From JALHNI01 sp044226365 (GTDB lineage Bacteria; Acidobacteriota; Terriglobia; Bryobacterales; Bryobacteraceae): a DNA stretch of 64,000 nt. Of the stretch, positions 42,565-50,674 are shown piece by piece (position 1 is the stretch's first letter; the number at the start of each line of letters is the position of its first letter). The notes beneath the pieces were generated by a model. That model was not told the DNA's origin, did no database searches, and saw nothing but the letters and a program-made list of their open reading frames with translations. A program made the position numbers and the translations under genes. Where the stretch lies: positions 10,239 to 74,238 of the forward strand of contig JBGAHE010000020.1 in assembly GCA_044226365.1 (NCBI GenBank), in the 5' to 3' direction.

Positions 42565-43011
42565 ATGAACAGTCGGATTTTGGCCCTGGACCTCGGGAAA
42601 CGCCGCATTGGCTGCGCCGTGAGCGACCCGTTGGGAATCACCGCACAAGGCCTTCCCACCTACACCCGCGGCAACATTCGCGAGGACCGCGCCTTCATGC
42701 AGCAACTCGCCACCGAATGGGACGTCGGCTTGTTCCTCCTCGGGAATCCGCTGCACATGAGCGGCAACGAAGGACGCGGCTCGAAGCACGCCCGCGAGTT
42801 CGGCGAACGCCTCACCGAATGGACCGGCATCCCCGTCGAGTACTGGGACGAACGCTGGACCTCCAAAGTCGCCGGACGAGTTCTCCGCGAAAGCGGCATG
42901 GGCATTGAGAAGCGAGCCGCTCAAGTCGACAAACTCTCCGCCGTCCTGATTCTCGAAAGCTACTTGGACTCGCTCGCCTTTGCGAGCCAGGAACAAGATC
43001 CCACCGCATGA
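42565..43011 (+). CDS. ruvX: Putative Holliday junction resolvase RuvX/YqgF
   Basis: A 148-residue RNase-H-fold nuclease. The N-terminal strand RILALDLGKRRIGCAVSDPLG carries the first catalytic Asp; YWDERWTSKVA and QVDKLSAVLILESYLD carry the later conserved acidic positions. In E. coli YqgF processes pre-16S rRNA. GTG 42562 immediately precedes ATG 42565. The stop overlaps mltG as ATGA; a yqgF-mltG linkage is common. Confidence 0.92.
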   Translation: MNSRILALDLGKRRIGCAVSDPLGITAQGLPTYTRGNIREDRAFMQQLATEWDVGLFLLGNPLHMSGNEGRGSKHAREFGERLTEWTGIPVEYWDERWTSKVAGRVLRESGMGIEKRAAQVDKLSAVLILESYLDSLAFASQEQDPTA

Positions 43012-43997
43012 AGCGTCTCTTCCTCGGCCTGGTTCTGCTCGCCGCCTGCGCCAGCGCCTTCCTCTGGCTCGAACTGAACGCCGTCATTGCCCCGCCCCCC
43101 GGCGCGCGGCTCGAGATCGCCCGCGGCACCTCGGCTCGCCAAATCGGCAACCAACTGCACGACGCCGGCGTCGTCCGCGATGCCAATCTCTTCCTTCTCG
43201 CCCGCTCGCTCAAGCAAGCTAAGCTGCAAGCCGGCGAGTATGTTTTCGAAAAGCCCGCCACCGTCTGGGAAGTCATCGACCGTCTCCGCCGCGGCGATGT
43301 CTTCCAACTCGAAGCCACCATCCCTGAAGGCAGTAACCGCTACGACATCGCCCGCATTCTGGCCGCCGCCGGCGTCGTCGACGCCCAAAGCTTCATCGCC
43401 GAATCCGGCGACCCCAAACTGATCGAGGACCTCGCGCCGCAAGCGCCCACGCTCGAAGGCTTCCTCTTCCCCGCCACGTACCGCTTCGGCCGCCGCACCA
43501 CCGCCAGGATGGTCTGCCAGGATATGGTCGCCAGTTTCCGCCGCGCCTGGAAGCAAGCCGGCGGCACCACCGACGCGCTGAAGTACGTCACCATGGCCTC
43601 GCTCGTCGAAAAAGAAACCGGCGTCGCCGAAGAACGTCCCCTCGTCTCTTCCGTCTTCTGGAATCGCCTGCAAAAAGGCATGAAGCTCGATTGCGACCCC
43701 ACCGTCGCCTACGCCGCCCTCATCGAAGGGCGCTGGCGCGGCACCATCCACCGCTCCGACCTCGATCGCCTGACCCCCTACAACACTTACCGCGTCGCCG
43801 GACTCCCCCCCGGCCCGATCGCCAACCCTGGCGTCAAATCCATGGAAGCGGCTCTCCGGCCGGCTCAAACCGACTACCTCTACTTTGTCGCCCGCGCCGA
43901 CGGCAGCGGCGGCCACCAATTCTCCAGCGACATCGCCGCGCATCAAAAGGCGGTGGAGAGTTACCGTCGTGCGGTCAAAAAAAGCCCGGCTGAATGA
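43008..43997 (+). CDS. mltG: Endolytic murein transglycosylase MltG
   Basis: MltG cuts nascent glycan strands and sets their length. An N-terminal signal anchor (LFLGLVLLAACASAFLWLE) precedes a LysM-like region (GARLEIARGTSARQIGNQLHDAGVV) and the YceG domain with the catalytic Glu in ASLVEKETGVAEERPLVSSVFWNRL (about 195-219) and YNTYRVAGLPPGPIANPG. 329 residues is normal. It is coupled to ruvX by a 4-bp overlap and to the next gene by 29 bp. Confidence 0.95.
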   Translation: MKRLFLGLVLLAACASAFLWLELNAVIAPPPGARLEIARGTSARQIGNQLHDAGVVRDANLFLLARSLKQAKLQAGEYVFEKPATVWEVIDRLRRGDVFQLEATIPEGSNRYDIARILAAAGVVDAQSFIAESGDPKLIEDLAPQAPTLEGFLFPATYRFGRRTTARMVCQDMVASFRRAWKQAGGTTDALKYVTMASLVEKETGVAEERPLVSSVFWNRLQKGMKLDCDPTVAYAALIEGRWRGTIHRSDLDRLTPYNTYRVAGLPPGPIANPGVKSMEAALRPAQTDYLYFVARADGSGGHQFSSDIAAHQKAVESYRRAVKKSPAE

Positions 43998-44373
43998 CTT
44001 ACTCGCCGGCCTCGCCCTGGTCGACGAAGCCCAGTGGCGACGCCTGCTCACCACCCTCGCGCCGATCTCGCCCACTTACCTCCGCCGCCTGCTCCGCTCG
44101 AGCGGCGTCCCGCTCACTCCCGAAGTCGAAGGCGTCCGTCAAGAGAACTTCGCCGAACTCGAGCGCACGCTCCTCACCGCCACCCGCGCCGCCGTTCTCG
44201 AAGCCCGGCGTCACGCCCAATTCGCCCTCCGCTCACCGAATGTCGATCGCCCCGTCAAACAGGAAATGCTGGAATGGATGCGCGTTTGGCTCGAAACGCC
44301 GGAAGCGTTCGAAGTGTGGGTAAACCTGCGTAAAGCCACACCGGCGTTCCGCGCTCTCCCACGGCGTCCCTAA
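43969..44373 (+). CDS. Conserved-looking hypothetical protein, all-helical
   Basis: A 134-residue protein starting at GTG 43969 inside the 3' end of mltG, with GGAG 11 bp upstream. It is basic at the start (RSKKARLNDLLAGLALVDEAQW) and rich in predicted helices (VRQENFAELERTLLTATRAAVLEARRHAQFAL). There are no cysteines, signal peptide or membrane segments. I do not recognise a family. Translation is probably coupled to mltG. Confidence 0.6.
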   Translation: MRSKKARLNDLLAGLALVDEAQWRRLLTTLAPISPTYLRRLLRSSGVPLTPEVEGVRQENFAELERTLLTATRAAVLEARRHAQFALRSPNVDRPVKQEMLEWMRVWLETPEAFEVWVNLRKATPAFRALPRRP

Positions 44374-44491
44374 CCCTCGTCCGAAAAAAGAATCAAAGAA
44401 CGCATACGGAACTTCGCGCATCAAACCGATATTGATCCCAAGGCGATGGGCGCCGGTCCGGAGGCAGGTTCTTTGGCTACAAAGTTGCCTC

Positions 44492-44521
44492 TTGCCGAAA
44501 TCCGTCTCCGCTATTTATACT
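44492..44521 (+). promoter_or_regulatory. Sigma-70-type promoter for the 90-aa gene
   Basis: TTGCCG (44492-44497), 18 bp, TATACT (44516-44521). The transcript would start near 44528 and have a leader of about 16 bases before ATG 44544. The rest of the 170-bp gap upstream shows no gene. Confidence 0.6.
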
Positions 44522-44543
44522 ACGGTTTTTCAGAGCCTCCACG

Positions 44544-44816
44544 ATGGCCATGACGCTTCAAGACGAATTCGACCCGCAGGCGCCGATGCGCGAAGCGGCT
44601 CTCTTCTACGGCCTGTTCCTCCGCGGACAATCCGTTGACTCAATCCGTCGCGACATCGACATCCCCAAAGCCGTCGTCAAGAAGGTCTTGAAGACCCAGG
44701 CTTACGAGGAAAATCTCCGCAAAGCCATGCGCCGCACCTACGTCTACCGTCAGGAAGTCCTACGCATCTTCAACGAACTCGTCCTCAACGAAAAGAACCG
44801 CAACCGCCTCCAATAG
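44544..44816 (+). CDS. Small hypothetical protein with HTH-like helices (90 aa)
   Basis: A 90-residue soluble protein (MAMTLQDEFDPQAPMREAALFYGLF). The middle segment SVDSIRRDIDIPKAVVKKVLKTQAYE resembles a helix-turn-helix of the type that reads short repeats, and the C-terminal half is basic and helical (LRKAMRRTYVYRQEVLRIFNELV). It has its own promoter. No named family is recognised, and DNA binding is only a possibility. Confidence 0.6.
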   Translation: MAMTLQDEFDPQAPMREAALFYGLFLRGQSVDSIRRDIDIPKAVVKKVLKTQAYEENLRKAMRRTYVYRQEVLRIFNELVLNEKNRNRLQ

Positions 44817-44831
44817 CGCGACAATCCCCGA

Positions 44832-44837
44832 TACACT
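44832..44837 (+). promoter_or_regulatory. -10-like box TACACT before the phzF-like gene
   Basis: TACACT is followed by 5 bases and then ATG 44843. Initiation at the usual distance would fall on the start codon, so the message would be leaderless. The box is 15 bp after the previous gene's stop. Confidence 0.45.
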
Positions 44838-44842
44838 AGGGC

Positions 44843-45631
44843 ATGCGCCTGCCGATCTATCAGGTCGATGCTTTCACGTCCCACTTATTCCGCGGTAATC
44901 CGGCCGCCGTCTGCCTCCTCGACGAGTTTCTGCCCGACGCCACACTCCAGGCGATCGCCGCCGAAAACAACCTCGCCGAAACCGCCTTCCTCGTCAAAAT
45001 CGAGCCCGGCAACTACCATCTCCGCTGGTTCACCCCCGCCGTGGAAGTGCCCCTCTGTGGCCACGCCACCCTCGCCTCGGCCTTCGCCCTCGCTCATCGC
45101 GTCGAGCCCGACGGCGTCGTCCTCCGCTTCCAGACCCTGAGCGGCGAGCTCACCGTCGCCCGCGACGGCGACCGCTACACCCTCGACTTCCCCGTCCGCC
45201 GTCCCCAGCCATCCCCGCCCCGTCCCGACCTCGCCGCCGCCCTCGGCGCCACTCCGCTCGAACAATACACCGGCGCCTTCGAACTCGCCGTCTTCGCCTC
45301 CGAAGCCGACCTCCGCGCCCTCCAACCCGACTTCCGCGCCCTCGCCGCCATCCCGCACTTCGCCCTCCTCGCCACCGCCCCCGGCGACTCCGTCGATTTC
45401 GTCTCCCGCTTCTTCGCCCCCGGCGCCGGCATCGACGAAGACCCCGTCACCGGCAGCGCCCACTGCATGCTCACCCCCTACTGGTCCCAGCGCCTCGGCA
45501 AACCCCAACTCACCGCGCGCCAGATCAGCCCACGCGGCGGCGAGCTCTGGTGCGAAGCCCAAGGCGACCGCGTCCTGATCGCCGGCCACGGCGTGCTCTA
45601 TCTCGAAGGCTTCATCGAGGTCCCCGCTTGA
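44843..45631 (+). CDS. PhzF-family isomerase/epimerase
   Basis: A 262-residue protein of the PhzF/diaminopimelate-epimerase fold. Seen: YQVDAFTSHLFRGNPAAVCLL (about 6-26), ENNLAETAFLV with the conserved Glu (about 45), CGHATLASAFALAH (about 72) and DEDPVTGSAHCMLTPYW (about 198). It lacks the two-cysteine chemistry of DapF and is expected to act through the conserved Glu as a proton shuttle. No phenazine genes are present, so its role is unknown. Confidence 0.9.
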   Translation: MRLPIYQVDAFTSHLFRGNPAAVCLLDEFLPDATLQAIAAENNLAETAFLVKIEPGNYHLRWFTPAVEVPLCGHATLASAFALAHRVEPDGVVLRFQTLSGELTVARDGDRYTLDFPVRRPQPSPPRPDLAAALGATPLEQYTGAFELAVFASEADLRALQPDFRALAAIPHFALLATAPGDSVDFVSRFFAPGAGIDEDPVTGSAHCMLTPYWSQRLGKPQLTARQISPRGGELWCEAQGDRVLIAGHGVLYLEGFIEVPA

Positions 45632-46290
45632 TCCATGCCCGCGGCGGGCGCATCCTCGAGCGCGAGCTCCTGGACGACGCCCCCGACGGGGAAGCCCACC
45701 AAAACCTCCGCCAGCTCGCCTGGCTCAACCGCTGGTTCGGCGGCCACCGCGTCCTCCGCCACAGCCTCTCGCAGCTCTACACGCCCCAGGACGCCTTCAC
45801 CCTGCTCGACGTCGGCGCCGCCTCCGGCGACCACGCCGGCGCCATTCACCGCCGCTTCCCGCACGCCCGCGTCACCTGCCTCGATTGGAAACTGCGCAAC
45901 CTGCGCCAGGCCCCGCCCCCGCGCGTCCAGGCCGATGCCTTCGCGCTCCCCTTTTCTCCCGCCGCCTTCGACGTCGTTCACTGCGCGCTCTTCCTGCATC
46001 ACTTCACCAATCCGCAAATCGTCCAGTTGCTCCGCAACATGGCCCACTGCGCGCGCCGCGCGGTCGTCGTGCAGGACCTCGAGCGCCACCCCCTCGCCTA
46101 CTACTTCCTGCCCGCCACGCAATGGCTCTTCGGCTGGAATCGCCTCATGGTCCACGACGGCGCCATCTCCGTCGAAGCCGCCTTCCATCCTTCGGAGCTC
46201 GCGGCGCTCGCCACCCAGGCCGGGCTCACTCCGGAGGTCCGCCGGCACCTGCCCTGGTTTCGCCTATCGCTGATCGCCGAGCCGCGCTGA
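45628..46290 (+). CDS. SAM-dependent methyltransferase (class I)
   Basis: A 220-residue methyltransferase. Motif I is FTLLDVGAASGDHAGAIHRRF (about 55-75), the acidic motif II is VTCLDWKLRNL, and motif IV-like AFDVVHCALFLHHF (about 110-123). The start is TTG 45628, overlapping the phzF-like stop (TTGA), with GAGG 7 bp upstream. It resembles small-molecule or quinone-type methyltransferases; substrate unknown. The last 27 bp overlap convergent prmC. Confidence 0.85.
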   Translation: MIHARGGRILERELLDDAPDGEAHQNLRQLAWLNRWFGGHRVLRHSLSQLYTPQDAFTLLDVGAASGDHAGAIHRRFPHARVTCLDWKLRNLRQAPPPRVQADAFALPFSPAAFDVVHCALFLHHFTNPQIVQLLRNMAHCARRAVVVQDLERHPLAYYFLPATQWLFGWNRLMVHDGAISVEAAFHPSELAALATQAGLTPEVRRHLPWFRLSLIAEPR

Positions 46291-47109
46291 AAACACCCGT
46301 CCGATCCCCGCCAGGTCCGCCGTCACCTGCACGTCTTTCCACTCTGCGCCGCACATCGCCCGCACCGCCGATTCGCTGTCATGCCCCAACTCCAGCACCA
46401 GCCATCCCCCCGGCCGCAGCACCCGCCCCGCCTCCCGCACCAAACGCCGGTAGACCTCGCTCCCGTCTTCGCCCCCAAACAACGCCAGGTGCGGCTCAAA
46501 CTCCCGCACCTCCCGCTGCAACGTCAGTTCGTCGCGCTGCGGAATATACGGCGGATTCGACACCAGCAAACTCACGGACCCGGCCGCTAGCGCCTCCGTC
46601 AAGTCGCCTTCCACCAGGTCCACCTGCGCGCCCAGCCGCTCCCCATTCCCCCGCGCCACCTCCAGCGCCCCCCGCGAGACATCCATCAGCACCACCGGCC
46701 GCCCCAATTCCAACGACAACGTCACCCCGATCGCCCCGCTCCCGGTGCCGACATCCACCAGCGTCCCCGGCCCGGCTACCTCCAGCGCCCGCTCCACCAC
46801 GTGCTCCGTTTCCGGCCGCGGAATCAGCACCGCCGGGCTCACGCGAAACTCGCGCCCGTAGAACTCCTGTTTGTGCGTGATGTATTGCGTCGGCTTGCCC
46901 CGCAGCCGCTGATGCAGATAGCGCCCGTAGTGAATCCAGGCGAGTTCGCTCAGCAGTTCTTCGGGGTGCGCAAAAAGATAAACCCGCTCCCGCCCCAGCG
47001 CATGGCACAGCAGCACTTCGGCATTCAGGCGCGGCGCCATCACGCCGGCCTCTTCCAGCATCCGGGCGCCGCTGGCCAACGCGGCATCAATGCGGATCTG
47101 GGGCGTCAA
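46264..47109 (-). CDS. prmC: Peptide chain release factor N(5)-glutamine methyltransferase PrmC
   Basis: PrmC methylates the Gln of the GGQ motif in release factors. The N-terminal helical domain (LLCHALGRERVYLFAHPEELL) precedes KPTQYITHKQEFYGREFRVSPAVLIPRPETE, the classic PrmC region, SAM motif I LVDVGTGSGAIGVTLS (about 118), and the catalytic NPPY at about 183. The TTG start lies 1 bp after the prfA stop; the substrate gene prfA is directly upstream, the usual pairing. Confidence 0.95.
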   Translation of the reverse strand: MTPQIRIDAALASGARMLEEAGVMAPRLNAEVLLCHALGRERVYLFAHPEELLSELAWIHYGRYLHQRLRGKPTQYITHKQEFYGREFRVSPAVLIPRPETEHVVERALEVAGPGTLVDVGTGSGAIGVTLSLELGRPVVLMDVSRGALEVARGNGERLGAQVDLVEGDLTEALAAGSVSLLVSNPPYIPQRDELTLQREVREFEPHLALFGGEDGSEVYRRLVREAGRVLRPGGWLVLELGHDSESAVRAMCGAEWKDVQVTADLAGIGRVFSARLGDQR

Positions 47110-47110
47110 C

Positions 47111-48181
47111 TTAGTTCAGCTGTTGTTTCAGCTTCTCGGCGTTGAAGTACGCATTCACCGCATCGATCAGCGGACCCACTTCGCCCTGAATAATCTGGTC
47201 CAACTGATACAGCGTCAGGCCCGGCACGCGATGGTCGGTGACGCGATTGTCTTTGAAGTTGTAAGTGCGGATCTTCTCGCTGCGATCGCCCGTGCCCACC
47301 ATCGTGCGGCGCTCCGCGCCGGAGGCGGCCAATTGCTTCTCGAGCTCGATTTCGTAAAGGCGCGAACGCATCACGCGCATCGCCTTTTCCCGATTCTTGA
47401 TCTGCGACTTTTCGTCCTGGCAGGACACCACCACGCCGGTCGGCAAGTGCGTCAGGCGCACCGCCGAATACGTCGTGTTCACGCTCTGGCCGCCGGGGCC
47501 CGACGAACAGAACGTATCCACGCGCAAGTCCTTCGCCTCGATATGGACTTCCACGTCGTCCATTTCGGGCAGCACCGCCACCGTGATCGTCGACGTATGC
47601 ACGCGGCCCTGCGTCTCGGTCGCCGGCACCCGCTGCACGCGATGCACGCCGCCTTCATACTTCAACTTCGCAAAGACTTTCTTACCGGAAATCAGCGCCA
47701 TGATTTCCTTCATGCCGCCCGCGCCCGATTCGCTCGTCGAGGTGACTTCCACCTTCCAACCCTGCAATTCGGCATAGCGCGTGTACATGCGGAACATCTC
47801 CGCCGCAAACAGCGACGCTTCGTCGCCGCCGGCGCCCGCGCGAATTTCGAGCACGATGTCCTTCTCGTCGTTCGGATCCTTGGGCAGCATCAGCAGCTTC
47901 AGTTGCTCTTCGAACTGCGCCACCTTCGGTTCCAGCGCCGAAATCTCCTCGAGCGCCATATCCGCCAGGTCCGGATCGTTCACCATCTGCTTGGCTTCCG
48001 CCAGGTTCTTGTTCGCCGCTTTCCACTCGCCGTACTTGGCCACGATCTCTTCCAGATCCGACCGCAGCTTGGTCACCTTCCGGTACTCCGCCGGATCGCT
48101 GATCACCGCCGGATCAGCCATGCTCGTCTCGAGCGCAGCGTATTTCTTCTCGATATCGTCGAGTTTTTGCGCGTACTGCAT
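47111..48181 (-). CDS. prfA: Peptide chain release factor 1
   Basis: RF1 ends translation at UAA and UAG. The 356-residue protein has the GGQ motif (SSGPGGQSVNTTYSAVRLTHLPTG, about 225-248). The codon-recognition region lies earlier (HRVQRVPATETQGRVHTST), and the PxT motif of RF1 reads PAT. The ATG overlaps the stop of the DUF1385 gene (TAATG). Order DUF1385-prfA-prmC is a conserved translation cluster. Confidence 0.97.
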   Translation of the reverse strand: MQYAQKLDDIEKKYAALETSMADPAVISDPAEYRKVTKLRSDLEEIVAKYGEWKAANKNLAEAKQMVNDPDLADMALEEISALEPKVAQFEEQLKLLMLPKDPNDEKDIVLEIRAGAGGDEASLFAAEMFRMYTRYAELQGWKVEVTSTSESGAGGMKEIMALISGKKVFAKLKYEGGVHRVQRVPATETQGRVHTSTITVAVLPEMDDVEVHIEAKDLRVDTFCSSGPGGQSVNTTYSAVRLTHLPTGVVVSCQDEKSQIKNREKAMRVMRSRLYEIELEKQLAASGAERRTMVGTGDRSEKIRTYNFKDNRVTDHRVPGLTLYQLDQIIQGEVGPLIDAVNAYFNAEKLKQQLN

Positions 48182-49167
48182 TAAGCGATCACCAACTCTC
48201 CACCCTGCTTCGATTCCAACGCCATTGCGCCATCGAGCGCATGAATCGCCACGGCCACCGCCTCGTCGTCCGGCGGCTGCGTCGTAATGCGCTGCAGCCA
48301 CAATCCCGGCGCGGTCAATAACGCCAGCGCGCTGCCGCGGCGCTTGGCCGCGAAGCGAATAATTTCGTAGCTCAAGCCGGCAATCACCGGGATCAGCACG
48401 ATCCGCGACAGCAGCTTGGGCATAAACCCGTCAAACGGCAGGAACATGTAGACCACCATTGAGACGATCATCACCACCAGCAAAAAGCTGGTCCCGCAGC
48501 GCGGGTGCCACGTCACGAACTTCTGCGCATTCTCCACCGTCACCGGCGTGCGCGCTTCGAAGTTGAACACCACCTTGTGCTCCGCTCCATGGAACTGGAA
48601 CACGCGGTGAATGTCCTTGAACCGCGACAGCACAAACAGAAAGCCCAGGAAGATTACGATGCGGATAATGCCGTCGACGCCATTGAACAGAATGCGATTC
48701 TCCAGCACGGGATACTGCTGCTTCAGGAACTCGGTCAACTGCAGCGGCACGTACTTGTACATGAACGCGAAGAACAGAAACGAGAAGATCATCTGCAGGG
48801 TCATCGCCCAGCCGGAGATCTGCTGCTGTTCTTCCTTCGGCTTGCCCTCTTCTTCGAGTGAAACGTTCGCCGAAAACTGCAGAGCCTTCACGCCCAGGCC
48901 CAATGCCTGCACCAGCGTTCCTACGCCGCGGAAAACCGGCAGCTTGAAGATCGGATACTTCTCCGACATCCGGTGCACGGGCGCTTCCTCGGTGACAATT
49001 TCGCCGTTCTTTTTACGCACCGCCACACAATAGGAGTGCGGTGCGCGCATCATCACGCCTTCCATCACCGCCTGGCCGCCCACCAGGGTTTCCTCACCGC
49101 TCTCGAGGACGGGGAGCAGTTGAATATGCCCGAAAAGACGCAAAGATTCCCGCAAGTAGGCCAACAT
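48181..49167 (-). CDS. DUF1385 membrane protein
   Basis: A 328-residue protein with the DUF1385 hallmark VGGQAVMEGVMMRAPHSYCVAVRK (about 28-51), four or so membrane helices (MIFSFLFFAFMYKYVPL; IIRIVIFLGFLFVLS; FLLVVMIVSMVVYMFLPF; IVLIPVIAGLSYEIIRFAA) and FHGAEHKVVFNFE and HPRCGTSFLL motifs. The family is widespread next to prfA (YqhQ in Bacillus), but its function is not settled. Confidence 0.9.
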   Translation of the reverse strand: MLAYLRESLRLFGHIQLLPVLESGEETLVGGQAVMEGVMMRAPHSYCVAVRKKNGEIVTEEAPVHRMSEKYPIFKLPVFRGVGTLVQALGLGVKALQFSANVSLEEEGKPKEEQQQISGWAMTLQMIFSFLFFAFMYKYVPLQLTEFLKQQYPVLENRILFNGVDGIIRIVIFLGFLFVLSRFKDIHRVFQFHGAEHKVVFNFEARTPVTVENAQKFVTWHPRCGTSFLLVVMIVSMVVYMFLPFDGFMPKLLSRIVLIPVIAGLSYEIIRFAAKRRGSALALLTAPGLWLQRITTQPPDDEAVAVAIHALDGAMALESKQGGELVIA

Positions 49168-49182
49168 ATATGCTTTCTCTTA

Positions 49183-49188
49183 ATTATA
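49183..49188 (-). promoter_or_regulatory. TATAAT -10 box for the DUF1385-prfA-prmC operon
   Basis: A perfect TATAAT on the minus strand (49188-49183), with transcription predicted near 49176 and a 9-base leader before ATG 49167. GAGAAAG precedes the start codon and may serve as a weak ribosome-binding site. Confidence 0.55.
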
Positions 49189-49230
49189 GACGCGGGTCCG
49201 GCTCCGGCGGATTCATTCCACCCGACCGAT

Positions 49231-49836
49231 TCACTCGGGCGATGGTACCGGCGAAGGCACCGCATTCCAACTGCGGATCACCCGTGTCTCCCGCTCGTAG
49301 CCCAACACGCTGATGCTTCCCGTACTCAGCGCAAAGTACCGCGCCCCTCGCGGCTCCAGGCCCAGCCAGGTCGCCGTCAGCACCCGCAGGATGTGCCCGT
49401 GCGCAAACAGCGCCACCCGGCCTTCCCGCTCCGCCCCCGGCTCCAACACCGCTTCGATCACCCGGGTCGCCCGCGCCGCCACTTCTTCAATCGTCTCCCC
49501 GCCCGCCGGTCCCTCATCCCAAATCGACCAGCCGGGGCGCTCCCGCTGAATGTCCTCGGACGTCAGACCTTCATACCGCCCGTAATTCCACTCCCGCAAG
49601 TCCGCCGTCAGCACCGCCTCCGCGGCAAATCCCGCCAGTTCGCACGTCCGTTGTGCCCGCCGCAAGGGGCTCGAAAATACGCGCTCGAATTTTTGCCCCT
49701 TCAGCGCTGCGCCCAGCGCTCGCGCCTGCTGCTCTCCTTCCGGCGTCAGCGCGATATCCGCGCCCCCGGTGTGTTGGCCGGTGCGGCTCCACGCGGTTTC
49801 GCCGTGGCGCATCAACCAGATTTCGAGTTTTGGCAT
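49231..49836 (-). CDS. Histidine phosphatase / phosphoglycerate-mutase-like protein
   Basis: A 201-residue histidine phosphatase. The catalytic RHG is in IWLMRHGETAWSRTGQHTG (about 7-25), the second Arg and Glu in FSSPLRRAQRTCELAG and LREWNYGRYEGLT (about 80-92), and the second His in VALFAHGHILRVLTATW (about 150). It may act on 2,3-bisphosphoglycerate-like compounds, nucleotides or alpha-ribazole phosphate. Divergent from the arginyltransferase-like gene, with 31 bp between starts. GGAGAG precedes the ATG. Confidence 0.9.
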   Translation of the reverse strand: MPKLEIWLMRHGETAWSRTGQHTGGADIALTPEGEQQARALGAALKGQKFERVFSSPLRRAQRTCELAGFAAEAVLTADLREWNYGRYEGLTSEDIQRERPGWSIWDEGPAGGETIEEVAARATRVIEAVLEPGAEREGRVALFAHGHILRVLTATWLGLEPRGARYFALSTGSISVLGYERETRVIRSWNAVPSPVPSPE

Positions 49837-49853
49837 GCACTCTCCAGGTTAGT

Positions 49854-49859
49854 CATAAT
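49854..49859 (+). promoter_or_regulatory. -10-like box CATAAT before the arginyltransferase-like gene
   Basis: CATAAT differs from the consensus at one position and lies 8 bp before TTG 49868. The predicted leader is only about 2 bases, although GGAGAG is present between box and start. Confidence 0.4.
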
Positions 49860-49867
49860 CGGAGAGT

Positions 49868-50674
49868 TTGACCAGCTTTTGTCACTATCCGGCCTGGCCC
49901 GTGCCCTTCGCGCTCGAACTCCCCGTGGAGCCGGAAGTGCCCTGTCCTTACCTGCCCGATCAACTCGCCCGCTATCGGGCTCTCGCCATGGACGCCATGC
50001 CTCCCGCGGCCTACCAGCGCTTCATGGATGCCGGCTTCCGCCGCTCCGGCCACGTCGTCTATCAGCCGGCCTGCCGCTCCTGCCGCGCCTGTCTTCCCCT
50101 GCGTGTTCCCGTCGCGGATTTCATCCCCCGCGACAGCCAACGCCGCGTCTGGCGTCGCAACCGGGACCTCCAGGTCGCCGTCGGCCGTCCCCACGCCACC
50201 GACGAAAAGCTCGCGCTCTACAATCGCTACAACACCGAATGGCACGGCGGCGAAGAGCTCACGCTCGCCGCCTTCGCCGAGACCTTTTACGCCTCCTGCG
50301 TTGAAACCCTCGAATTCACCTATCGCACCTCGGACGGCACGCTCATCGCCGCCGGCCTTTGCGACCTCACTCCCCAGGCCCTCAGCAGCGTCTACTTTTA
50401 CTTCCACCCCGCCCTCGCCGCCCGCGGCCTCGGCACCTATGGCGCTCTCTGCGAAATTGACTTCGCCCGCGGCCACGGCCTCCCCTTCTACTACCTCGGC
50501 TTCTGGATCGAACGCTGCCCCTCGATGGTCTACAAAGCCAACTACCGTCCCCACGAACTCCTCGGCCTCGACGGCCAGTGGAAGCCCGCCGCTTCCTCCG
50601 CAGCGGGCTCCCTTCTGCCTACAGACCCAGCTTCGCCGCAATCGAACGCAACAGCGAACGATCCTCGGACGTAA
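49868..50674 (+). CDS. Arginyl/leucyl-tRNA--protein transferase-like (Bpt/ATE family)
   Basis: A 268-residue aminoacyl-tRNA-dependent N-terminal transferase. Seen: the cysteine-rich segment QPACRSCRACLPLRVPV (about 60-76), the Asp/Arg-rich RRVWRRNRDLQVAV, SSVYFYFHPALAARGLGTYGALCEIDFAR (about 173-201) and YYLGFWIERCPSMVYKANYRPHELL, all typical of Bpt/ATE. These add Leu or Arg to protein N-termini and mark them for ClpS/ClpAP degradation. TTG 49868 is the start. Its last 56 bp overlap the convergent unknown gene. Donor amino acid unproven. Confidence 0.9.
   Translation: MTSFCHYPAWPVPFALELPVEPEVPCPYLPDQLARYRALAMDAMPPAAYQRFMDAGFRRSGHVVYQPACRSCRACLPLRVPVADFIPRDSQRRVWRRNRDLQVAVGRPHATDEKLALYNRYNTEWHGGEELTLAAFAETFYASCVETLEFTYRTSDGTLIAAGLCDLTPQALSSVYFYFHPALAARGLGTYGALCEIDFARGHGLPFYYLGFWIERCPSMVYKANYRPHELLGLDGQWKPAASSAAGSLLPTDPASPQSNATANDPRT

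Noticed and set aside
44843..45631. Phenazine biosynthesis cluster
   Set aside because: A PhzF-fold gene alone is common; no phzA-G partners are present, so the family name should not be taken as a pathway.
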